Below, one piece after another: positions 24,822 through 35,328 of a DNA stretch of 64,000 nt (the first letter of the stretch is position 1; each line of letters starts with the position of its first letter). Under the pieces are notes generated by a model. It saw only the letters and a program-made list of their open reading frames with translations, was not told the DNA's origin and did no database searches. The stretch covers positions 3,640,706-3,704,705 of the forward strand of contig OX442419.1 of NCBI GenBank assembly GCA_949361645.1. Direction: 5' to 3'. The DNA comes from Spongilla lacustris. Its lineage: Eukaryota > Porifera > Demospongiae > Spongillida > Spongillidae. The position numbers were made by a program, and so were the translations under genes.

Positions 24822-24906
24822 TGGTCTCGTACCCAGATCTAAATGTTAGTACAAGCAATAGTTCGGAATAATACTTACGTACGCTAGGGTCTGGGTACGA
24901 GACTAC
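24822..24906. repeat. 85-bp inverted-repeat element
   Basis: GGTCTCGTACCCAGA at the left and TCTGGGTACGAGAC at the right form inverted ends around about 50 bp of unique sequence. Similar words (CGTACCCAGAC) recur near 42603, so this may be a small dispersed family. Confidence 0.65.
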
Positions 24907-24950
24907 GGTTGCCTTACATGGTATATTGTGGGCGTTATTCGTTATTCCCT

Positions 24951-26600
24951 GGAGAGGAACAAGTGGGCGGAGGTAAGGGGACAGCTAGCAGCAGACACTA
25001 GCAAATAGTCTCTGCCTTGCTTGTGGGGTGCCTTGATGACAGTGAGACCTCAGTACCAGATCAGGTCTCCGAAGCCACTGGTGGGCCAATATGTTAAAAA
25101 ATCATAACTCTCCTGATCTTGGAACACTACATCCTGCTAGGTAAATTAAAATTTTGAACTGTATTAGAAATAATTTGCACAACTTGAATTGACGATTAGG
25201 TGGAACTGTTGTGGGAGTATTGGGGGAGGGGACTATAATAGAATATTAATCCTCTTAATCTTTGTAAAATATTACAACTCTTGGAACACAATATCGTGGA
25301 TGCCAAGTAAATCATTTGCACAACTTGACAATATACGCATTTGAAATAATATGCATATGACTATTAAACAATATTTATACAGTTACACAGATTAGGTTTC
25401 AGTATAGGATCTCCACGTCCCCTACTTGTAAACATGTTCAGTTCACCATCCATCACACTGATTTTGTGGGTTTGGACCATCTTCCACAGTTCCACTTGAG
25501 CTTCTTGTCTTGACAGCCATAAGCTCTGTGCTTAGCTTTTTCACAGAGGTCTTCCTTGTTTTCCAGGGCTTGTGAGTTCTTGTTGCCTATCAAGATTTAA
25601 AATTTTCTGTTTGATTTGTTCCCAGTTCCTTGTCCTTTTCTCTGTTTCTACTTAGATTCTCACCTGGCAGCTCTTCTGGTAGACAAGATGCTGCCTATTT
25701 CTGAACTGTCTTGTGTATCTATATTGTGTACTACATATGACCGCTCTGCTCCTACCTTCCCCTCTTGAATACTAGGCCAGCATCAAAACCGTCTGCCACC
25801 TGTGGGCAGTGGGGGTCACCTTCATTTACATGTAGGTGCCGAATAGGTATCCACCTGTACAGCTACATGTACAGCTTGCAGAGTTCCTAACCACATCCCA
25901 GAAAGCGTGCACATATTTAAATAATTACATCACTTAAAAGAATTTATAACTATATCACATACCATGTAAGTCAAATGGCAGCTCCCTTAGGCATTAAGGA
26001 TTTCATTTTGAACTGATGGCTAATAGCTTCTACATGCAAGCAGCTCCTGCTTTTAAGTTTTTAAGTTTGGTAATAATATTCACCGTATGTACGGTACACA
26101 GTATACTGCAGTGTCATCAAGTTCTTCTCAGCCTCACCAGAGACACTCTGCCTCAACAAACAGAACTAAGAAATATATTCACTTGCACGATTCAGTTCAA
26201 CTTACCATGCATGTGCAGTTTGCACTCAGCCGGATATGAATTTGTGCAGTACCTGCACAGTTTGCCATCCAAGGTAGGGGTACAATCAATATAGAGCATC
26301 ACATATCACAGGTTTCATTCATCGAGAGGAATTTGAGCACCTTTTGATTTATACTCTAAATGCACACAGTATGTGCTCATTTCTTGCCGGCCCAATGTTC
26401 GATATATGAGCAGAAGCAATTATTCAAATTCAAAGCTGGAGGAAACAAGGTTTTGATGAAATGTGATGTATATTCAGTCAAACTTTGTTTCCATTTTCCA
26501 ATACACCACCATTGTCTTTCAATCTTATATGCCACACACCGCCAATTAACTTTCCTATTAGGAATGTTTTTTTATTTACTTGTACTGAGGCCACATACAT
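24951..26600. repeat. 1.65-kb segmental duplication, copy 1
   Basis: It aligns along its whole length with 35329-37112, in the same orientation. Both open GGAGAGGAACAAGTGGGCGG and share the words TTGTGGGTTTGGACCATCTT, CTTGTGAGTTCTTGTTGC and GATGGCTAATAGCTTCTA. Differences are scattered substitutions and small indels, plus two transposons present only in copy 2. Both copies have an open frame in the 3' part, but the frames are not conserved, so I call no gene. Confidence 0.92.
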
Positions 26601-27530
26601 GTAATTTTTTGTACAATTTGGTACAAAATATGCATTACTATACTATTGCGAATTGATGAAAACAGATCGGATCAGTGTTTAACTGCGAGAACTAAATGCC
26701 ACATTTCATCATGAAGCATGAAGCAATGTACTGAGTATCACTTCTCTCTTTGCATGTGAGCAATTAAGGCAGTATGCTTTCACTCTTCTCATAACAGAAG
26801 CACTGCGCTCACCTAAAGCAGCACACTCGGTCTCGTAATGCAACCAAGGCCAAGGCTACTTTGTAGCCTAGGATTAAAGGCTCTCTTCACCAGTCTTGAT
26901 GGAAGCCAGAAGGCTCTGCTTTTCAGAGTCCAACAGCTGGACAACCTTGTGGGCTAGAAGAATGCAAACAATAAGCTCCAGAATTCGTGAATATGAGCGT
27001 CTCATACCGCCATTATCGACATTCGAATTTTAAGTGCATGTAGTACTGATGAAAGTATTAATTTGTAGAGGACCCAAGAATCTCTTACACCAAAAATTTG
27101 AAAACGACTTGCGTTATAGGTCCTTCTGAATATATTGATGCCATGAACTGCACAGCTAGGTTCTTTAGGGCTATTACTATATAGACATTGAAAGTAAGGC
27201 TATGCCGAAGGCGGCAATGTTGACAGCAGGATATTGCATCATATTAGAAACTGATGCAAATTTTGTAACTGAGATGAAGAAAATGGATTATATATAATCT
27301 GCTGCTTGGTATGTCAGTTGTAATTGTTCTTATCGTATAGAACTGATCTGCTGTTGCTGCCAATGATGCAGGAACTGTAACACTGAGATCATTTTTAAGA
27401 GCTTCACTATCTACGCGGCGGGGCTATGAAAACAGTGCATGCTGATCCCTATATCATTAATTAACACTATATCAATCAACAGCAACAGCAGAATGGTCCT
27501 TTTCTACATGCATATATATAATATAATATA
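26601..27530. other. No recognisable gene
   Basis: AT-rich sequence. I see no protein motif or RNA gene. It is bounded on the left by the end of the segmental duplication and on the right by a hairpin element. Confidence 0.45.
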
Positions 27531-27538
27531 TTTATACA

Positions 27539-27816
27539 AGATATATAAAGCATTCTCTCTGAGAAAGTTGGTGGTATATAGGATTTGAAGGCAATAGTGG
27601 TGTAAAAAGGGAACAAGGGATCAATGATGATATGAATTTTTTTAACAGTCATATATTTAGCACTTTTGTAATACGTACATTTTTCGTTGCTAAATATAGG
27701 ACTGTTAAAAAAATTCATATCATCATTGATCCCTTGTTCCCTTCCTTTTTACACCACTATTGCCTTCAAATCCTATATACCACCAACTTTCTCAGAGAGA
27801 ATGTTTTTTATATCTT
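27539..27816. mobile_element. 278-bp hairpin element with ~115-bp arms
   Basis: The left arm runs from GATATATAAAGCATTCTCTC to about 27661, and the right arm from about 27690 to 27816 is its near-perfect complement. The arms share GAACAAGGGATCAATGATGA and AGAAAGTTGGTGGTATATAG. Frames on opposite strands therefore encode almost the same peptide, which shows they are artefacts. It is a MITE or fold-back element and looks recent. Confidence 0.92.
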
Positions 27817-27958
27817 GCTTCCTTCATTTTTTTTAGATTGGGCTGCCTTAATATAACCAGGTACCAGTATGACATTGTGTACCTGCCCTCTAGTACAGGC
27901 AAGTGTATTCATCAGAACCTGTACTTGTGTGTGCATTTATGTAACTCAGAAATGTGAT

Positions 27959-29048
27959 TAGGGTGTTTAACCTCCCCTGAATAATAAAAATCGATTTTTC
28001 CGAATACTTTTAAAACACTAATCGATTTTTAAGGTTTTTCTGGATCTGAAAATCAATTTTTCCTAATAGTTCGATCAAAAAAGAAAATCGATTTTTCCAA
28101 ATAGGTTTTGACAATTTGCCAGCTGAATACCTAGGTTATTCATGTTTTCTGCTCACTGAGCCACCTAAATGTACACATCACACAAGAGATCCTCCTACAG
28201 CTACCCACATCACACCAGATACCCTCAGCACACAAAAACACCTACCCCCATCACACCAGACACCCTCCTACAACTACCCACATTACACCAGATCAGTACC
28301 CTCAGCATGCATCCACAGCTACCCCACATCACACCAGGTGCACTCAGCACACAACCACAGCTACCTACATAGGCCGGCGCCTAAATCGCTTGGCCTAACC
28401 ACATACCTAGTTGGGCGTGTCCCGACCTAAATTAGCGTGGCCACGCTGAGATCTACCTACAGATGTACACATCGAACATGATGCCAAAAGAATAGAACCA
28501 CAGATGACGTTTACGCACCGCCAGACGCCAGCCACGCAGCCTCCATTTCACCATCGCTTTTAAATACTAGCTAGTAACTAAGTAGAATCGCGGCAATATC
28601 AGCTCAGAGAGATTGATGCAAGAAACCAGCTCGTTCAAAATGCACTAAGCGAACTAATTTTGATTTGTAGCTGGAGCTGTCCATCGTCATGACACGTGAA
28701 GAGGGAAATCTCTTTTGGCTAGTTCGAATTACTGCCTTTTTTGATCTCGTCCCCACGTATATATAAATAGTAACAACAGGGACGTTAACGTTACGTTTCA
28801 AATTATTGTCGTTTATGTAATATCGTGAACGATATCGTCATAAAAACATATTCGAATAAGGGGCGAATTGTCGATGCGGACGACGAATACCTAAGTACCT
28901 CCGAATAGAGATGCACAAACCGGTTATTTCGAATAGAACAAATCCAATAATCGATTTTTCCGAGTAATGCTAAATTACAATTCGAACGGATAGATTTTTG
29001 CTAATATCCGAATAACCCGAATAACCTGATAACCGGTTACACACCCTA
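27959..29048. mobile_element. 1090-bp non-autonomous hAT-type transposon with 8-bp TSD
   Basis: The element starts TAGGGTGTTTAACC and ends GGTTACACACCCTA, an inverted pair. It is flanked on both sides by AATGTGAT (27951-27958 and 29049-29056), an 8-bp target-site duplication typical of the hAT superfamily. Subterminal regions carry repeated ATCGATTTTTCC words on the left (27990-28105) and related words on the right (28945-29000). The interior holds a small minisatellite and no transposase. Confidence 0.88.
28165..28372. repeat. Minisatellite inside the hAT-type element
   Basis: Units of about 30 bp built from CACATCACACCAGATACCCT and AGCACACAACCACAGCTACC words repeat about six times with variation. 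The proline/threonine/histidine-rich frames through it are a by-product. Confidence 0.75.
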
Positions 29049-29056
29049 AATGTGAT

Positions 29057-30106
29057 AGACACTTGTTTGGGTGAGGGGCCATTAGTGGTAGAGAGAAAAG
29101 GATCAGTCATTTATACCAGCTGTGCAAAAGTACCCACCAAAATGCTATGCATACCCATGTTCAGCTGTAGCAACACTGAACATGTCACTGCCTAGCAACA
29201 TCATGTTTTGTGGTTTGTTTCTGACTATATGGAAGCAAACACTTATAAACTCCTGGGGTTACCTTCTTTGTGATTTGATCCATAAATTTGCCATTGAGGA
29301 TAGGTCCCCCATATATGCCTGCTTCTTAGACATATACATGTATGTATTATCCACTCAAGGTGGAGGGTATCATGAGGCCCAACCTCACTCATTGTTGCCT
29401 ATTTTAGGCAAATGAATCTGCTTGGACAATCAGCTGATAACACACCTACCATTGAGGTCTACTGGTATAGGCCCATGCTGTTTTGTGTGATTGTAAGAGG
29501 TATAATAGAAATAGGGTTCTGAGGCAGCCCTGTGATGCCTTACCCCAACTAAAACATAATTTTATTGCACTAATGGCACGAACATCTTTTAACAATCCCC
29601 CTACTTTTGTTCTTCGAATGTTCAGTGCCTTAGCAAGTAATGCATCTGCACTAAATTTGCTAACAGCAGCATGTGCAGATCTAGTGGTAACGTTTTGTGC
29701 TAACCATGGCAAAAGGCATCATTTAACTCATCTAGCAATGTCCTATTGCTGAGAATAGCCTTTTCAAGCCCACCCTTATACTCCATTAGAACACTATCAT
29801 TGGGTTAAAATGATTAAGGAGATGGAAGCATGCAGTCAATACTTAAACTTTGACATTGGTAATGCATGTAGAAGCCACATAATAATGTCGATCCCATGTC
29901 ATGTGTGTACTATACTAGGGGTGACATTAAAAGTGGCTTGAACTGCATGTATTGTAAAGCATAACAAGCATAACTGTAACAGAAATAGTGCATAATATGA
30001 ATACTGTGTAGTAACACCCATTATGCAACATTACAAAATCCAGCTGTACATGTCATCACCTAGCAACACAATGTATAAAGCACTTTTCCAGCCAGTGGCG
30101 AGGTGG

Positions 30107-30157
<51 letters not shown>

Positions 30158-30785
30158 ATTGCCCCCCCAGCGGGCCTTAAAAAGGGAGCGCCAAAATGAC
30201 GATAGGGGCGCACCAGCCGCCAAGCAAATTCACGAAATAAGATGAGCTGGGGACGAGTTCATCAATAGTGAACGTCGGCGATCGGCCCCACGTGATACAT
30301 TTGTTACGTAATAGTACGGTTACGTAGGTAAACAATCCAAGTACATTGCTCTATAGTTGTAAACAGTTATAGTTAAGTTATGGCGGGTTTGAACCCGGTC
30401 GGGTATCGAACGTTGCAATACTGGCATGGAGTAAATGCGAGACTCCAAAATGTAACTGTCATAGAGAAATGGTGTACTATATGAATTGTTGAAAATAAAA
30501 AGTCGATAGCATTTAGCGTTCGGAAGATATAGCGATTCAAACAAGAAGCATTTTTATAACATTGTAATGTTATAAAAGTGACATTTTCGCGGAAACTGTC
30601 CCATATATATTATTAATTAACCATTAAATAACCTGCTAATGTCAAGCTACAAAATCAACTAGGGTGAAAGATCTTGAGATAATTGCTCTGCATGGCAATT
30701 GATCTATAGTCAGAGCCAGGTTCAGTCGACTGTACAGCTCGAAAATCATCTTTGACTTGCTGCTTGAAGTGTGAACAGCCATGCA
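29057..30785. other. No recognisable gene; contains a 47-base G run
   Basis: The frames at 29122-29415 and 29483-29752 lack motifs. 30109-30155 is an uninterrupted G run bordered by GTGGCGAGGTGGCC and CAATTGCCCCCCC, a context often seen at the end of small DNA transposons (CAGTGGCG start), though no partner end was found. Confidence 0.5.
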
Positions 30786-30793
30786 GTCGTGTG

Positions 30794-32161
30794 CAGCTAG
30801 GGTTGCCAAAAGTCAGGCCGGGGTCCGGCCTGTGACCGGCCGGCCTGACAGCCCCGGCCTGTCAGGTCGGCCTGCCAGGTCAGTATTACTAATATATTCA
30901 TAGCTAGATTGCATGAATGGCCTCGAATGTTGCTTCAGTCACACTCATTTGTGCTGCGCACGAATCCACTTCAGGTCCTCCACTTTTATCAGCTGTGCTT
31001 CCTCCAACCCCCATCTTTGGATACATAATCCAGACGAATTCGTAAATTACCGTAGAGTCCCCCCCCCCCCCCCCCCCCACCAAAAAAAAAAAAAAAGAAA
31101 AAAAAACAGGTCCCGTGTTTAAACGAGCGCATCGACGTAATCATGAACGCAGCTGCGTGCCATACTTTAAACTCCTGCTGGAGTGCCAATTCTTTCCTGA
31201 AATGTTTAAACAGGTACGCGGAAGTTTTAACGATTACGTCGATACGCTTGTTAAACCCGGGCCATTTTTTTCTGTGGGGGTGGATGGGGAGGGGGATATA
31301 TCGCGGTACTCAAAAGTATTCATCAGGTTGGAATTCCCACTAAGTAGCAAACAAAACACTAACTCTACTTCCATTGTTTGGTCTCATTTCAAGGTGTACA
31401 GAGTCTATATCTCTCATATATAAGAACTCTAGCTGCTCAAAGCTAAAAGCCCCCACTTGAACAGTATTTTACAATGAAGGTTCCTCCATTATCTGTGTCA
31501 TGCACCACTCATATTTTATGTCATCTGTTGATCACAACTCCATGCATGAGTTGCACTTGCAACCTTATACATGTAAGTACATGTACATTTTGGTAACGAC
31601 AAAGTGAGTTTCTCATTCTTGTGCACAACTGACCATGCTAAAGAACTCAATTATTCGCATGACTTCTCTAATGCATCATGTACATGTTAATCACTTGGAA
31701 CAGGAATCTATAACCCACATCAATGAAGCTGTCCAGTACATCCCCCACCCCCACCCCCTTCACCTCCATAAACATGGTTGGTAGTATATGTAATGTGGAA
31801 CACTCGACACAGAAATATGCTTGGGCCTTTATCTCTATATGTGATCAGGCATGCAGTTTACATTTATGTACATGTATGTCGGCACTTCTTATACTGCCAA
31901 TGCCACACATGCAGAATCAGTAATCCTTCCTAACTGAGACAGAGCACTCTGAAATCAGTCAAAGCTGTGCATCTATATAATTATATGATCTCTGATAACA
32001 CCATGCATGTAATTGCTGGCGCATGCATTGGTGTGACAATCTACTTCCCCCTTTGTGGGCGGATCCCGGCCTGTCAGGTCAGAGTCCGGCCTGCCAGGCC
32101 AAGCGGACAGTCCGGCCTGGCAGGCCGACCTGTCAGGCCGGGCTGGCCTTCGGCAACCCTG
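30794..32161. mobile_element. 1368-bp non-autonomous hAT-type transposon with GGCCTG subterminal repeats
   Basis: The right end is GGCAACCCTG, and the left end CAGCTAGGGTTGCC is its inverted counterpart with a 4-bp insertion. GTCGTGTG flanks both sides (30786-30793 and 32162-32169), an 8-bp target-site duplication. CAGGGTTGCC termini plus an 8-bp duplication fit hAT. Both ends contain many copies of GGCCTGTCAGG and GGCCTGCCAGG in alternating orientation (30819-30885 and 32066-32150). A C run (31061-31079) and A run lie inside. No transposase is encoded. Confidence 0.85.
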
Positions 32162-32281
32162 GTCGTGTGGCAAGAAGTGCATGTGAAACACATCTGGGCT
32201 TCTCTGTCCCATGCACCATATGATTCCACAGCAAGAGGTACGCAGGACCATCCCAAATTGGTACACCTCTGACCATTGGCT

Positions 32282-32500
32282 GTGTGCTTATATTAATAAT
32301 ACGTATTAAATCGACCTGGCAGGCCGACCTGACAGGCCGGGGCTGTCAGGCCGGCCGGTCACAGGCCGGACTTTCGGAGGAAGCTAACACAGCTGGTAAA
32401 AGGGGAGTATCCGAAGTGGCCAACTGAGCGGAAAGTCCCGCCTGGCAGTCCGACCTGTCAGGCCAAGCTGGCCTTCGGCAACTCAGCGTGTAGGTAGATT
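32282..32500. repeat. Further ends of the GGCCTG-rich hAT-type family
   Basis: 32312-32380 is the reverse complement of the left end at 30806-30885 (shared CCGGCCTGTGACCGGCCGGC), and 32432-32500 resembles the right end but stops at CGGCAACTCAGCG. These look like pieces of one or two more copies, inserted close to the intact element. Confidence 0.65.
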
Positions 32501-32924
32501 TGTCAAGTTAAGTGTTCCACACCGCTTGCAGTAACCTTGCCTTGAAGAGTGCACATGGGAGTGACTCAAACTGGCTGTTCTCACCAATAATGATTTCATG
32601 TGCAAAACACGTCAGTTTTAACGACACTTGTAAGTAATATGCATTGCAGAGAAGTCATCCGAAAAATTTGGCTCGTGCTGTTTTGCCGGTGTCACGGAAT
32701 AGATTATCCCCCCAAAAATTCATCCCCCGGAAAATCTATTCTGGAATAGATCATCCCCCTAGGATATATCATTCCGGAATAGTTTATCATCCCCTTCATA
32801 AAATGCTCACTCGTGTCCATTATAACGGATGGATGTAAAAGAATACGACGAAATTGTTCGTTTCCAGTGGGCAGCGAAATTGGCCTCGGGATGTGTTGGA
32901 GTCAAAAGATGTCAAAGATGCTAA

Positions 32925-33911
32925 AAGGGCTTATCGATAACCGAAGATGGCTTGCTTTTGAAGACAAAAAGACGGAAGAAAGGGCTGACGTCTGTACAGG
33001 AGGAAGAAAGGTATCGAGTTGTAACGGTTGACGAGAAGGTTAGACTGCTTGACACCGTTCACATCCAGCAGGCGGTCACTTTGGAGTTCATAAAACGTAC
33101 GTTGTATTATACGTTGTGAATTGGTTTCACTATATAGGAATTACTATATAAACAATTTTTTTTGGAATCCACACAGTAAAGACATACACATACAAAAGTT
33201 TATTGCCTAAGTTCAATACACCACTGCCTGAGGAAATTAGTCCAGTACTGTTGATCCTTTACCTGAAAGGTGCTTTTATGAAAAACATGCTAAGATTTAA
33301 AAACTTTGGAAGAAACCACTTCCAGCATTCGTAGACAGGTAAACGTTAAAAAATTGGAATACATTACATATTGATCAGCTGAACATCACCAGGGATCAGC
33401 ACTTGTCCTTTGAAGATCTTGTACAATCTTGCCATGATTATGAGGTTAGAATGTGTATATGTGCTGTTACTAACATGCACATCACTTGTTAGGAACATCT
33501 GCGGCTGATTTGCAAAAACCTTGTGAAGTCAGGCTTCTTTGATGTTTACATTCAAGGAAAGCGTGATGGAGTGTTTAGCTCAATAAATCCTACTGAGCTT
33601 AAGTCTCTCTTTAGAAAGTGGCCCATCATTAACTGCAAAGTGGTATGCTGTAGTTATGCTTAGAAACTGTTAAATTCTTCATGAAGGTTGATGCAGTTCA
33701 GCACTTTTCAGTTATATGGAATTGCCATTGATGAGGGATATGGAGGCAACAGAGCAAACATCCTTGCCTGGGGTGTTCTGTACCCAGAGGTAATCTATTA
33801 AGATGTTAATTATACATAATGCTTTTAATTTAATGTTTCTGTCACTTATAGCTGATGATTTCAATTACTTCCAAGAGCAAAGAAATGAATTATGAAGAAG
33901 CAGTATTATAG
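32925..33911 (+). CDS. Unrecognised multi-exon gene, exons only partly covered
   Basis: Six exons join in phase with good splice sites: 32925-33096 (5' end uncertain, an upstream stop is at 32922), 33177-33330, 33393-33444, 33493-33642, 33712-33789 and 33852-33911. Introns are 48-80 bp. The predicted peptide has a basic start (LKTKRRKKGL), then EKVRLLDTVHIQQAV, a hydrophobic LLILYLKGAF, HLRLICKNLVKSGFFDVYI, and a well-formed YGIAIDEGYGG…AWGVLYPE segment. I do not recognise the family. The last exon either stops at 33909 or splices at a strong GTATGT donor (33911) towards the gap at 34257. A stop and apparent frame change at 33331-33392 is handled by an intron in this model; a broken gene is the alternative. 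No function is assigned. Confidence 0.55.
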
Positions 33912-34256
33912 TATGTGGACAACCTTTTGAACTGAAAGCTTGGATTATTATTGAACCTTGAATAATATGCAGTAATTCCATGCAAGAAGCCCTTTATTAT
34001 CACATGCACATCAGCAGCAGATAAAAAAATTATGTGGAGAACTTTAACTCACACACGGAGCGAAGTATGATGCACCAGCAGTGCTCTATATATAGCTGAG
34101 CCGTAATAAACGTGTTAATGGAATAGAGATCAATTCAAAATAAGAGTCCATGTTGCCTCCAGATTATGTTTTACTTCTGATATCAGTGGTACACACATAT
34201 AGCATACCCAGTATACACAGGCACGTACAAATAAGTTCACGAGAGAGAGAGAGAGA

Positions 34257-34456
34257 NNNNNNNNNNNNNNNNNNNNNNNNNNNNNNNNNNNNNNNNNNNN
34301 NNNNNNNNNNNNNNNNNNNNNNNNNNNNNNNNNNNNNNNNNNNNNNNNNNNNNNNNNNNNNNNNNNNNNNNNNNNNNNNNNNNNNNNNNNNNNNNNNNNN
34401 NNNNNNNNNNNNNNNNNNNNNNNNNNNNNNNNNNNNNNNNNNNNNNNNNNNNNNNN
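34257..34456. other. Assembly gap (200 N)
   Basis: A run of exactly 200 N follows a GAGAGAGA microsatellite. The round length suggests a placeholder, so the true distance is unknown. The 3' part of the gene at 32925-33911 may lie in it. Confidence 0.99.
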
Positions 34457-35328
34457 TGTGTTACAAGATATATAAAAACAAGGCCGGGATTACAAAATAC
34501 TATTTATAATTATTCCGTACCTAAATTTAGCAATAAGTTTAACAATGAAAATAGCATCCATCACCAGTACTTATGTGGGGGCCAGGGTCACGATCAACGC
34601 CACCATTCCATTCCCTGCCACGGTACTCAGAGGTTGATGGCGTGCAGCACTGTACAAGCGTCACAAGCAGCACAAGTAACCAGCATGCAATGCTGTACAT
34701 GCATAGGCATAGTAAGATGTGTAGAGCAAGGGAAAGGGGGGGGGGGGGGGGGGGGGGGGGCGTTTGGTTTTGGCCAAATATGAATACATGTAGTTTGACG
34801 CCCTGTATTTAACGTATATTTTACCATAATCTCTGTATGCATCTACTACAACAGCATACAAATTGTTAGATTAGTCCCCTCCCTACCAAGCTGCCATGCC
34901 CTAGGTCTACAATATCAGAAAATTGGCATGGGCTATGTCCTTTATTTCACTATAAATCCCTACAGATTGCAAACATAACCCACCCACCCACCCCCCCCCC
35001 CACACACACACACACACACACACACATACCCAAAAATACACCTAGTTGGACAGCTTCTATTTGATTTCTCCCAAGGCATTTATTTCACCACCCCCTGGGC
35101 ATATTCACACACAGGTGTATGATTAAATAATGGATAAGCCCAATGACCCTCACTGATACTACTGGTATAGTGCCTTAATTTGTCATAGAATTACAATTAC
35201 TGATGTTGTATAGATCACATGCCTCACTTCCAACGTGAAGAACTAAGTTCTTTCCATATTTCTGCATCAAAGCCATTGTTAAAAAAGACGGCTTCCGTTG
35301 CTAGAATACATTATGCATGTTGGTGAGT
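34457..35328. other. No gene; simple repeats
   Basis: Contains a G run at about 34737-34760 and a C run followed by (CA)n at about 34990-35027. The stretch left of the G run resembles sequence before the first gap (CACACATAT/ACAGGCA words near 34190), which may reflect a duplicated or mis-joined contig end. No gene is seen. Confidence 0.5.

Noticed and set aside
33326..33338. 13-nt microexon in the unknown gene
   Set aside because: It can be spliced in phase, but a simple extension of the exon to a GTAGAC donor at 33331 is also in phase and needs fewer assumptions.
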